From CAYUNA01 sp047629355 (GTDB lineage: Bacteria; Bacteroidota; Bacteroidia; Chitinophagales; Saprospiraceae), in NCBI GenBank assembly GCA_047629355.1, contig JBLHWU010000175.1:1-13648 (forward strand): a stretch of DNA of 13,648 nucleotides. Reading direction: 5' to 3'. Under the pieces are notes generated by a model, which did not search any database, was not told the origin of the DNA, and was given only the letters and a program-made list of their open reading frames with translations. Numbering within the stretch: position 1 is the first letter of the stretch; the number at the start of each line of letters is the position of its first letter. Below are positions 1 through 6,380 of this stretch, in pieces. Made by a program: the position numbers and the translations under genes.

Positions 1-131
1 ATGGGAATAATACGCTGACGGATTTGCGGACGGGCTTTACAAATGATGTACAGATTACGGCGGATGAATTTAAGTTGTTGTTGTTTGGGGGAGTGAAGGA
101 AAGGGTAAGGAGGGAGTTGCGGGTTTTATAG
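1..131 (+). CDS. C-terminal end of an unrecognised protein (partial)
   Basis: Frame 3 is open from the window edge to the TAG at 129-131 and encodes about 42 residues. They include LTDLRTGFTNDVQITADEF and end in a basic, arginine-rich tail (VKERVRRELRVL). The other two forward frames meet stops within the first 20 bases. I do not recognise the family; the upstream part lies outside the window. Codon use is richer in G than the genes that follow. It ends about 60 bp before the antitoxin gene. Confidence 0.45.
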   Translation, partial: GNNTLTDLRTGFTNDVQITADEFKLLLFGGVKERVRRELRVL

Positions 132-156
132 ATTTCTTTTTAACGAAAAAAATGGC

Positions 157-164
157 TAAATTTG
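157..164 (+). promoter_or_regulatory. Candidate -7 box of the vapB promoter
   Basis: TAAATTTG matches the Bacteroidota -7 consensus TAnnTTTG exactly and lies 28 bases before the first in-frame ATG of the antitoxin at 192. No good TTTG -33 element is seen at the expected distance. Because the box overlaps a possible TTG start at 162, it argues that the protein really begins at 192 or 198. Confidence 0.35.
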
Positions 165-191
165 TCAGGTTGTTTTTTTTTATTTAAAACG

Positions 192-419
192 ATGAAAATG
201 AACGAAATAGGTATTCAACATAAAATTATCGCAGCTATTCAGGAGTTGAATGAGTTGCAGCAGCTTAAATTATTAGAGTTTATTGAGGTGATGAATTTTA
301 AGAAGAAAAAAGCGCGTTCTCCAATTTTGGAATTTGCGGGCATGTTTTCAAACGAAGATGCTGAGGAGATGGAGAAAGCGATTTTGGATTGTGAAAAAAT
401 AGATGAAGATGAGTGGTAA
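192..419 (+). CDS. vapB: VapB-like antitoxin of a type II toxin-antitoxin pair
   Basis: A 75-residue acidic protein with an N-terminal helical part rich in E, Q and L (QELNELQQLKLLEFIEVM) and a C-terminal tail (ILEFAGMFSNEDAEEMEKAI, then a short acidic end in DEW). The pattern of a Leu/Ile-rich dimerising segment followed by an acidic, toxin-binding tail ending in D-E-W is familiar from Bacteroidota antitoxins that sit before PIN toxins. A TTG at 162 would add ten residues but overlaps the likely promoter; ATG at 192 or 198 is preferred. Its stop (417-419) overlaps the start of the PIN toxin gene, the usual translationally coupled layout. The reading frame is intact although its toxin partner is broken and a second copy of it downstream is degenerate. 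Identification is by motif and context only. Confidence 0.65.
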   Translation: MKMNEIGIQHKIIAAIQELNELQQLKLLEFIEVMNFKKKKARSPILEFAGMFSNEDAEEMEKAILDCEKIDEDEW

Positions 420-809
420 GTATATTTTAGATACCAATATTCTAATTGCTCTTTTCAAGAAAGAGGAAGAAGTTGTTAAGAAAATTAGCAAAGCAAAAGA
501 AGTATTTATACCATCAATCGTCATCGGTGAGCTTTTTTACGGAGCCTATAAATCAAGAAGGGTTTCCGATAACGTCACTAAAATTGATACATTTGAGTCT
601 AAAATTCCTGTTTTAGATTGTAATGCAGAAACAGCTAAGATTTACGGACAAATCAAAACTTAATTGAAACTTAATTGAAACTAAAAGGTACGCCAATTCC
701 TGAGAATGATATTTGGATAGCTGCTATTGCGATGCAATTTGAACTTCTGCTGGTCACTCGGGATAAACATTTTGATAAGATTGAAAGAATTATAATAGAG
801 AAATGGTAA
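409..809 (+). pseudogene. vapC: VapC-like PIN-domain ribonuclease toxin, broken
   Basis: The N-terminal half reads GKYILDTNILIALF and IPSIVIGELFYGAY, with the first conserved Asp and the Glu of a PIN domain. Its frame ends at a TAA at 661-663. The C-terminal half continues in another frame from about 675 to the TAA at 807-809 (PIPENDIWIAAIAMQF, then VTRDKHF) and carries the last two acidic residues. Between the halves ttaattgaaac occurs twice in tandem (660-670 and 671-681). Deleting one copy joins the two frames but leaves a TAA codon, so at least two lesions exist: an 11-bp duplication and a nonsense change. Any product would stop at about 84 residues and lack half of the metal-binding acids, so it should be inactive. 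ATG at 409 or 403 is the start; both overlap the antitoxin stop. Confidence 0.8.
660..681 (+). repeat. 11-bp tandem duplication inside vapC
   Basis: Two exact copies of ttaattgaaac lie side by side, and the period-11 run extends over 656-682. The unit is not a multiple of three, so it shifts the frame of the PIN toxin gene. It looks like a replication-slippage duplication. Confidence 0.85.
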
Positions 810-1000
810 ATTGTAGTTTTTATGAAAAAGAGAAAATTAGCACAGTATTAATTGATGAAACGTTAGCAGGTATTTCTGAAGGATTGAAACCGATTATTGA
901 TGATTTGGATGTTGATTCTTTGAGTGAGGCGCAGAAAGATAATTTGTTGGAGAAATTGGGGGCTTTGGAAAAGAAGGCGCTGGAGATAAAAGGGCGTTGA
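803..1000 (+). CDS. Small acidic helical protein, unknown
   Basis: A 65-residue ORF whose ATG overlaps the end of the broken vapC frame by seven bases. From residue 16 on it is acidic and probably helical (TLAGISEGLKPIIDDLDVD, then a heptad-like stretch ending LEKKALEIKGR). I do not recognise a family. The first 15 residues (MVNCSFYEKEKISTV) look unlike the rest, so this may be the tail of an older gene joined to the vapC remnant rather than a complete gene. It sits between two decayed genes, which lowers the chance that it is functional. Confidence 0.35.
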   Translation: MVNCSFYEKEKISTVLIDETLAGISEGLKPIIDDLDVDSLSEAQKDNLLEKLGALEKKALEIKGR

Positions 1001-1004
1001 ATCG

Positions 1005-1219
1005 GTGAAAAAATTGACTATTCAATATAAAATTATCCCCGCTATTCAAGAATTGCATGAGTTGTAACAGCTTAAATTATTAGAATTTATCGAGGTGATG
1101 AACTTTAAGAGAAAAAGGCGATTTCTCCGATTATGGAATTTGCGGGGATGTTTTGAAAGGAGAAGGATGAGAGGGATGAAGGAAGCGATTAAGGATTGTG
1201 ATTTTTTAGATAAAAAAGA
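1005..1219 (+). pseudogene. Degenerate second copy of the vapB antitoxin gene
   Basis: This stretch aligns along its length with the intact antitoxin gene at 192-419. Shared pieces include attcaa-tataaaattat, cagcttaaattattaga and gaggtgatgaa. The reading begins at GTG 1005 (KKLTIQYKIIPAIQELHEL), where a Gln codon has become TAA. After EFIEVMNFK the frame shifts; another frame then reads EKKAISPIMEFAGMF and meets a TGA where the intact gene has a Ser codon. The end (KEAIKDCDFLDKK) is back in the original frame. With two stops and at least two frameshifts it cannot encode an antitoxin. No toxin remnant follows it. It looks like an old duplication of the antitoxin. Confidence 0.8.
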
Positions 1220-1227
1220 AAAAAAAT

Positions 1228-1653
1228 ATGAAAGCTAAAAAACGGTTTTGTTTGATAACAAAGTATTTGATAATTGGTGGGCTAGTTTTACTGAATAATG
1301 CCGAGCTGAGGAGTCAAGATTTTCAAGAAATAGCTAAAAAATTGAATGGTAAATATGATTTGCCTTGCCATCAATCTCACGTTAATCCTGAAGAATTTGA
1401 TTGTTCAATAGAAGAAGGTTTTACAAAAATCAAAATAGACATAACTACAGGAAAGGGGTTTATGTCTGAAAACATTGATGGTACATCCACCAGAATCTGG
1501 GATTTACAGATTACTCAAGAAAAAACTGATTTTTGGCTTTCTCTAAAAATTAATAATTCTCAGAAAAAAGGATTACTGATAAATGCGGAAACCAACGGGT
1601 TTACACTGAGTTTTGAAGAGGAAAAAATTAGCCATGTATATTACTTAAAATAG
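1228..1653 (+). CDS. Small secreted protein, unknown
   Basis: A 141-residue protein with a typical export signal: basic N-terminus (MKAKKRFC), hydrophobic core (LIIGGLVLL) and a probable cleavage site near ELRSQ at residue 30. The mature part is mostly polar, with two cysteines (C47 and C59) that could pair, and alternating strand-like segments such as GFTKIKIDITTG and FWLSLKINN, suggesting a small beta-rich fold. No family recognised. An A-rich stretch without a Shine-Dalgarno motif precedes the ATG, normal for Bacteroidota. The next gene starts 11 bp after its stop and is also secreted, so the two are probably co-transcribed and act in the periplasm or at the outer membrane. Confidence 0.75.
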   Translation: MKAKKRFCLITKYLIIGGLVLLNNAELRSQDFQEIAKKLNGKYDLPCHQSHVNPEEFDCSIEEGFTKIKIDITTGKGFMSENIDGTSTRIWDLQITQEKTDFWLSLKINNSQKKGLLINAETNGFTLSFEEEKISHVYYLK

Positions 1654-1664
1654 TATTCATTTTT

Positions 1665-2603
1665 ATGAAAGCCACAATCACATTTCTCGTTTTTATCTTT
1701 TTTAGTTTTAGTTGCAATGCTCAAATTAAGAAAAAGTACCTTAAAAAATTCGATAATAGAATTAATTCGATGGCTCGGGAAATTCCAGAAGACTCCTTGA
1801 ATTATTATTACAATAATTTTTCTATTGTTAATTTCAATTTTCATAATGAGGAAATAAAAAAGGGCTTTAATTCTTGTCTGAATGCTATTGAGAAAAATGG
1901 TTATTTAGACAGTTTAATTGTGCAAAATAGATTTGGACGAGCTTCTGATAAAATACGAATTACTTTAAACTATCGTGTGCCTTTTCAAATATCCAATGAA
2001 ATTATTCGATACTTTTATACTCAAGGTAGTGATTTAGAATTATTATTTTTTGACGAACCTCCAAAAGGTACTAAGATTGATGATAGATACCCAGTTAGAG
2101 CTTATAAAACGATGCTAGTTGGTTCACTTTTCTGCTCTTGGGATGTGAGATTAAAAACAATAACTAAAAATGAAACAATTAAAAAATTGGTAACCCTCAA
2201 TAATCAAGAAGAATTCATCAATTTTTTTATTGAGAATGACGAAAATCATCGGAAATTAGAAGGGTATATGAAAAAGTTAATTGGACGGGCACATTTTAAT
2301 GGATGTGAAGAAATAGATAATGAAGAAGTTAGGATAGCCTGCGCTGATGATAAGTACCGAGAATATGTGAAAGAAAATTTCTATAAAAAATTCGGTAAAA
2401 AACTTCCACGAATAGGATTAAATGTCTTGTTTAATAAAAACGGCAAAGTGATAGATGTTGAAATTACTAACCCTGATGTTTTAGAAAATCCACAAGAAAT
2501 TATTGATTTTTGGTATGCAATGCCTAATTGGATTCCTGCTGAAATAAACGGACAGCCAATTAAAAAGTCCATGTATATGGAAATGATAAATCGTATAGAC
2601 TAG
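1665..2603 (+). CDS. Secreted protein with a TonB-C-like C-terminal domain
   Basis: 312 residues beginning with a signal peptide (MKATITFLVFIFFSFSCNAQ; Cys17 followed by NAQ, so a lipoprotein is possible but not clear). The middle region is unrecognised. The last ~100 residues match the layout of TonB C-terminal domains in Bacteroidota: a Cys-x-Glu/Cys pair region (NGCEEIDNEEVRIACADDKY), a short helix, a strand plus turn (LNVLFNKNGKVIDVEITNPD) and the closing motif MPNWIPAEINGQPIKKSM, comparable to the family's usual MPKWKPGKQNGKPV. Unlike a true energy transducer there is no uncleaved N-terminal anchor with a proline-rich linker; it is more likely a periplasmic TonB-C-like protein. It follows the 141-residue secreted protein by 11 bp. 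Function beyond the domain is unknown. Confidence 0.7.
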   Translation: MKATITFLVFIFFSFSCNAQIKKKYLKKFDNRINSMAREIPEDSLNYYYNNFSIVNFNFHNEEIKKGFNSCLNAIEKNGYLDSLIVQNRFGRASDKIRITLNYRVPFQISNEIIRYFYTQGSDLELLFFDEPPKGTKIDDRYPVRAYKTMLVGSLFCSWDVRLKTITKNETIKKLVTLNNQEEFINFFIENDENHRKLEGYMKKLIGRAHFNGCEEIDNEEVRIACADDKYREYVKENFYKKFGKKLPRIGLNVLFNKNGKVIDVEITNPDVLENPQEIIDFWYAMPNWIPAEINGQPIKKSMYMEMINRID

Positions 2604-2625
2604 ACTAACGAAAACTAAAAAACTC

Positions 2626-2832
2626 ATGACACTAAAAATTGGCGAATTAAGCCCCCTTCAATTAGAATCATTAAAAGTCTATTCTTTCTCACCAACAGAA
2701 CAGGAACTGATTGAGATTAAACACATCTTAGCTCAGTTTTTTGCGAAGAAATTGGTAAAGAAAGTCTCTGTGGCAATAGATAAAAAAGGAATTACAGCAG
2801 CAGACTTAGAATCTTGGGTACGTGGAGAATAG
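2626..2832 (+). CDS. Antitoxin-like small protein
   Basis: 68 residues: LSPLQLESLKVYSFSPTEQE, then a long helix (IKHILAQFFAKKLVKKVSVA) and a C-terminal ITAADLESWVRGE. This pattern resembles small antitoxin-like proteins encoded just before PIN-family toxins in Bacteroidota and Cyanobacteria. That is recall of family style, not a search result. What follows supports it: from 2822 another frame reads GTG then ENRLKIVI, like the first residues of a PIN protein (usually ...KIVIDTN), but the sequence then diverges and no catalytic residues are present. If this is an antitoxin it is an orphan. ATG at 2626 is the only reasonable start. Confidence 0.5.
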   Translation: MTLKIGELSPLQLESLKVYSFSPTEQELIEIKHILAQFFAKKLVKKVSVAIDKKGITAADLESWVRGE

Positions 2833-2850
2833 ATTAAAAATAGTCATTTT
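2822..2850 (+). pseudogene. Possible leftover N-terminus of a PIN toxin
   Basis: The frame starting GTG GAG AAT AGA encodes ENRLKIVI and overlaps the end of the antitoxin-like ORF. PIN toxins of such pairs often begin this way, but the expected D-T-N does not follow; instead comes LEKALSLEKT. The frame runs on to 3022 only as a shadow of the Uma2 fragment. The identification rests on seven residues and position, so it is weak. Confidence 0.25.
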
Positions 2851-3053
2851 AGAAAAAGCCTTATCTTTAGAAAAAACTATCGCATATGAATTTCAACGAC
2901 CTACTATCCGAAGTCTTAACACCCCCAAGCCCGCACAATGGTCAAAAACTCACCAAAGAAGAAAAAGTCCGCACGGATTTTCGAGCGTGGCTAAACGGCG
3001 ATGTCAAAGCAGAATTTATTAACAGGGAAATAGTAATGCATTTACCTGCTAAG

Positions 3054-3240
3054 TAACGGTAAAATAATAAGTCCGCCAACTAACAACGTTTATTTTGTTC
3101 TTTTTCTCCACTTCGGTCGAAATGACAAAAGATGTTTACTTTATAAATAGGAATTATCTCTACATAATGACTGTTTCAAAAGTGGAAAATAAGGACAAAA
3201 GAAATACTTGGTAGTTGGCGGAGTTATTTTTTTACCGTTA
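3054..3240. mobile_element. MITE family A, 187 bp, inserted in the Uma2 gene
   Basis: The ends are 29-bp inverted repeats differing at two positions: TAACGGTAAAATAATAAGTC... at 3054-3082 and its complement at 3212-3240. They are flanked by an exact 5-bp direct repeat CTAAG (3049-3053 and 3241-3245), which is the host codon sequence at the insertion point. The interior has no ORF; it contains cacttcggtcgaaatgac (3111-3128), a phrase I recall as recurring in Bacteroidota intergenic DNA. Without a transposase it must be non-autonomous. The element family is not identified. Confidence 0.9.
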
Positions 3241-3608
3241 CTAAGCGTGGTCATTTGAATGCTGCGGATAATTTATTTCAGCTAATGAATGTGTATGTCG
3301 AAATTCACCAACTCTGCACAGTCTCCACAGAAAAAGCGTTAATTGGTTTGGAACGAAACGATTATGAACCGGATATTGCCTTTTGGAATCAAGACAAAGC
3401 AAAATATTTTGATGACAATACTATGGTGCATCCGCCTGCTGATTTGATAATTGAAGCCTTGTCTGACAGTACAAAAGGTCGGGATAGAGGGATTAAATTT
3501 AAAGATTATGCAGCGCATAAAGTTCAAGAATATTGGATTATTGATAGCAAGAAGAAAACGGTTGAACAATATGTTTTAGACAATGAGAATGCTCAGGAAT
3601 ATTCCTTA

Positions 3609-3767
3609 GTAAAAACGATTTAATAAGTTGGACCATAATGCGCCGTAATTTTTTCTTCTAAAGAATTCAAAAAATCGTTGCATAGCCTTCGTTACGGAAC
3701 TATTTCTTGTGTTTTTTAGAAGAGAAAAGGACAAGCATAATGGCCCAAGTTATTGAATCGTTTTTAC
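3609..3767. mobile_element. MITE family B copy 1, 159 bp, inserted in the Uma2 gene
   Basis: The terminal inverted repeats of 33 bp begin GTAAAAACGATTYAATAAST and differ at four positions (3609-3641 and 3735-3767). A TTA triplet flanks both sides (3606-3608 and 3768-3770); this is the Leu codon of the interrupted gene. The interior has a nested inverted repeat (tcttctaaa ... tttagaaga). A second copy at 13286-13444 differs at only two positions and also has a flanking triplet, TAA. The insertion truncates the Uma2 frame at a TAA at 3621-3623. Confidence 0.92.
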
Positions 3768-3906
3768 TTATTGAGTAAAGTGGGCATTGAACAACATATT
3801 GATAGTCAGGTTATTACAAAATTCACGATTCCAGTTAAAAGTATTTTTGATAAAAGCGTGAATTTGCGCGTTTTGCAAGATTTTTTTGATAGTGAAAAAT
3901 AACCCC

Positions 3907-6105
3907 CTAATACCAATAACTCACCTTCAAAATCACCGCCCGATTATTAGAAGTCACCCCATCAGCACCTCCAAAGTCCATCACATCATAATTATCCACA
4001 TATACTAAAAACACATCAGACATTGGCGAAAAACGCCATTGAATCCGGCTATTGATGCCCATATATTCGGATTGGTCAACGTATTGAAACAGCGTCGTCC
4101 AAAGCAGATTTTTATTGAACCCAATTTCTATTTTTGAAATAAGCGCGGTAATTTTTGATTGACCATAAGGGTCTGGAAATTTCAAATTATTCCATTGATA
4201 ACCAACCGAAAAGTTGCCCCAGGGCTGAATTCGATAATTTGCGCCCACTTCAAAAGAAGTCAAATGTCCATTATAAAAACCACCCGTTTTGGCGGAAGCA
4301 TTGAAGGAAATCGCTTTTCTGCCGTCGGATTCAAAAGAAACGTCACCCGTCAAGGTTTTGTATCTGTCAATCGGTAAAGGCGTGTCGCCCGTGAAGCTAA
4401 ATGGATAAAGCAGAGAAATGTCATTATAAGAAAGAGACGCCCTCATTTCAGCGGTATTTTTAAGGGTCATTCCATAGCGCAATCTTGTGGTAGATTCGTT
4501 GAAACTCCAATCAGAATTGGCTATCGTTTCATTTCTAATATCAATGGAATGTCGTTGAATTTTACCCGAACGTGGTCTTTTCTGATATTGTAAAAATACC
4601 GTTTCTGAATTAAATCCAGCTCGAATCGTGGTATCTCGCAGCGCATCATAATTGTTGACGCGAGCCGTAAATCCGATATCTGCAAAGTAATTTTCTTGAA
4701 ACATTACGAAGTCGGAATCAAAGGTCCAATTGGCATTCGTGTATTTAAATCCCGTATTGTAAACCATCTTTTTATCACTAAAACCATCTTTCATCGAACC
4801 GTGTCCGCCACCCCAAGCAGTCACTTCTCCATTGTCTGATTGATAAAAACCTTCCACACTGACATTTCGACCATAATCATTTTCAACGGCTTCCGTTTTT
4901 TCATAGGCCTGTCTATTGAGAAAAAGACCTTGCACAAAGGACCGACCAAATTGCCGCTTAAACGCCACTGCCGACTGGTTTTGCGCCAAAGAATTTTCGG
5001 ACGACCGACTGTGAACATTCATAATCCCAATCCGATTATTTTGATTGATATTCCCGGTCGCCCTTGCCCCGTAAAGTATCGGTACAGCTGCCAAATTCCG
5101 ATTCAACCCAATTCTTCTGGAAAAAAATGGACGAATACCACCCGTTCCAAAATCAGCAAAAACATCGGCATTTTCCAGAAAAAAGGTTCTTTGTTCTGGC
5201 AAAGAAATATTGAATCGAGTCAGGTTGGTCACCAGCTCATCCGCTTCGACTTGTGAAAAATCAGGATTCAATGTCAGGTCTAAATTAAGCGTAGAGGTAA
5301 GGGCAATTTTTGCATCCAACCCAGCTTCAAAAATGAATTCAGAATCTTCGTCTTTAGATTTACTGACTCGACCAGTGACGTAAGGAATCAAGTTAAAATT
5401 CCCCGTTTTCTTAGTCGGTGGCGTGTCCCATACAAGCGAACCTGCAAAAGCGGCATTCGGTGGCCAAAAACCTTCTGGAACTGCCGTCCAATTGTGAAAT
5501 TCATTACAATATTTGATGTTCCGCACGAAGTTCATACCCCACTCTCCCAGTTTTGGATCGTACCGCAAAATTTTAAAAGGAATCGCAAATTCGGCTGACC
5601 AATATTCGTCGGTGACTTGGGTTTCAACGTACCATTTATTGCTCCAATCTGAGGATACATCAGCAGTCGCGCTACTCGTCGCGTCCCATTGCACCCCGAT
5701 TGCAGAAGTGCCAAACAGGACAGCGGTACTCCTCGTATTCAGCGGGTCAAGAACGATTGCGATGCCGTCATTGTCCCAATAAACATCCCTTTTCAACGTG
5801 GTAATCGTGATGGGTTCAGACTGGTAACACTTGGCGGCGACGTACAGATATTTGTCGTCGTAAGCCAATTTTATTTCCGTTTTTGGGTCGGCAACTTGCG
5901 CAAAATACGGTACTTTTTGCCAAAAATCAGATCCCGTTTCCGCCGCACTCCAAGTGGCTTCCTTGAGTTCACCGTCTATCGTGATTTCGTCGGTCACTTT
6001 CGTAATGTGGTATTGGAAATCCTTTTTGAAATCAACGGGTTTCAAGTCTTGAGTGAAGCCATTTTGGCAACAAAAAAATAATAGCAGTAGTATAAAATTA
6101 CGCAT
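3907..6105 (-). CDS. DUF5916 outer-membrane protein with CBM9-like N-terminal domain
   Basis: 732 residues. A signal peptide (MRNFILLLLFFCCQNGFTQ) is followed by a CBM9-like beta-sandwich at about residues 33-230: ITIDGELKEATWSAAETGS near its start, IKLAYDDKYLYVAAKCY, then WSAEFAIPFKILRYD and EWGMNFVRNI. Then comes the DUF5916 hallmark block LNPDFSQVEADELVTNLTRF with LPEQRTFFLENADVF. The remaining ~400 residues are alternating aromatic strands ending in VSYWY, typical of an outer-membrane beta-barrel whose last residue is aromatic. The family is common in Bacteroidota and annotated as carbohydrate-binding or membrane-associated; its substrate is unknown. The ATG at 6103-6105 is fixed by the signal peptide. 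It lies 275 bp downstream of the 651-aa secreted gene on the same strand, with strong hairpins in the gap, so co-transcription is uncertain. Confidence 0.88.
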   Translation of the reverse strand: MRNFILLLLFFCCQNGFTQDLKPVDFKKDFQYHITKVTDEITIDGELKEATWSAAETGSDFWQKVPYFAQVADPKTEIKLAYDDKYLYVAAKCYQSEPITITTLKRDVYWDNDGIAIVLDPLNTRSTAVLFGTSAIGVQWDATSSATADVSSDWSNKWYVETQVTDEYWSAEFAIPFKILRYDPKLGEWGMNFVRNIKYCNEFHNWTAVPEGFWPPNAAFAGSLVWDTPPTKKTGNFNLIPYVTGRVSKSKDEDSEFIFEAGLDAKIALTSTLNLDLTLNPDFSQVEADELVTNLTRFNISLPEQRTFFLENADVFADFGTGGIRPFFSRRIGLNRNLAAVPILYGARATGNINQNNRIGIMNVHSRSSENSLAQNQSAVAFKRQFGRSFVQGLFLNRQAYEKTEAVENDYGRNVSVEGFYQSDNGEVTAWGGGHGSMKDGFSDKKMVYNTGFKYTNANWTFDSDFVMFQENYFADIGFTARVNNYDALRDTTIRAGFNSETVFLQYQKRPRSGKIQRHSIDIRNETIANSDWSFNESTTRLRYGMTLKNTAEMRASLSYNDISLLYPFSFTGDTPLPIDRYKTLTGDVSFESDGRKAISFNASAKTGGFYNGHLTSFEVGANYRIQPWGNFSVGYQWNNLKFPDPYGQSKITALISKIEIGFNKNLLWTTLFQYVDQSEYMGINSRIQWRFSPMSDVFLVYVDNYDVMDFGGADGVTSNNRAVILKVSYWY

Positions 6106-6229
6106 GGAAAATTTTTTGGCTTTAAATGCAAAAACACAAAAGTGCGCATTATTTCAACAGCCTTCCGACTACTTACGCAAATTTCACCCCAATAGTTCAG
6201 ATGAAGACAAAAATCGGTTCGTGGATGAA

Positions 6230-6276
6230 TTTAGTGGAGGGTCGAAAAATTTACAATTTTTTGCCTCTCCACTAAA
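6230..6276. repeat. Hairpin 1 of an intergenic hairpin cluster
   Basis: TTTAGTGGAG at 6230-6239 pairs with CTCCACTAAA at 6267-6276, and the pairing continues imperfectly inward (AAAAATT with AATTTTTT). Similar in layout to hairpin 3 of the same gap. Confidence 0.7.
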
Positions 6277-6280
6277 AGTA

Positions 6281-6303
6281 CCGCGCCACCTGCGGCGGTG
6301 CGG
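6281..6303. repeat. GC-rich hairpin 2 of the cluster
   Basis: CCGCGCCACC-tgc-GGCGGTGCGG forms a 10-bp stem, with two G-T/A-C type mismatches, around a 3-base loop. Its GC content contrasts sharply with the surrounding AT-rich sequence. Confidence 0.6.
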
Positions 6304-6310
6304 GTTGGTT

Positions 6311-6355
6311 TTTGAGGGGTAAAAAATGTTTGTACAAATATTTTTACCCCTCAAA
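6311..6355. terminator. Strong hairpin 3, possible terminator of the 651-aa gene
   Basis: TTTGAGGGGTAAAAA (6311-6325) is the exact complement of TTTTTACCCCTCAAA (6341-6355), around a palindromic centre TTTGTACAAA. It lies 25 bases past the stop of the minus-strand gene ending at 6381. There is no clear U-tract after the stem in that direction, so its role as a terminator is inferred from position; it may instead be part of a repeat element. Confidence 0.5.
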
Positions 6356-6380
6356 CTCCCTTTGTCCATGAGCCCAAAAA

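Larger units (their letters stand above)
2886..3902 (+). pseudogene. Uma2-family (PD-(D/E)xK) endonuclease gene split by two MITEs
   Basis: Three pieces of one gene lie in the same frame. Piece 1 (2886-3053) reads MNFNDLLSEVL...FRAWLNGDVKAEFINREIVM and ends PAK. Piece 2 (3246-3608) begins RGHLNAADNLFQ and has the Uma2 core: YEPDIAFW, PADLIIEALSDSTKGRDRG, KFKDYAAHKVQEYWIID. Piece 3 (3771-3902) reads LSKVGIEQHIDSQVITKFTI and ends FFDSEK before TAA. Removing 3054-3245 and 3609-3770 gives an uninterrupted 220-codon ORF, a normal length for the family. In that ORF the presumed catalytic Asp (PD), Glu (IIEAL) and Lys (KFKDY) all survive, so the damage is insertional only. Uma2/DUF820 proteins are predicted PD-(D/E)xK nucleases of unclear cellular role. 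Piece 2 alone could start at TTG 3255 but would lack the N-terminus. It ends four bases from the convergent DUF5916 gene. Confidence 0.9.

Noticed and set aside
192..1219. Active two-antitoxin TA system
   Set aside because: The toxin and the second antitoxin carry stops and frameshifts; only the first antitoxin could be made.
2822..3022. 66-aa ORF as a genuine gene
   Set aside because: Past the first eight residues it is an out-of-frame reading of the Uma2 N-terminal piece, with low-complexity basic composition.
3111..3128. Palindrome-like phrase ttcggtcgaa as a regulator operator
   Set aside because: It lies inside MITE A and resembles a phrase recurring in Bacteroidota repeats; no nearby intact gene depends on it.
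3255..3623. A complete 122-aa Uma2 protein starting at TTG 3255
   Set aside because: Its N-terminus lies upstream of MITE A and its C-terminus downstream of MITE B; the apparent ORF is only the middle piece and its last codons come from MITE B.
3609..3767. CRISPR repeat or attachment site
   Set aside because: Only two copies 10 kb apart, no spacer array, and clear inverted-repeat ends with flanking triplets point to a MITE.
4840..5256. 138-aa plus-strand ORF
   Set aside because: Antisense shadow of the 732-aa DUF5916 gene, with no recognisable protein features.
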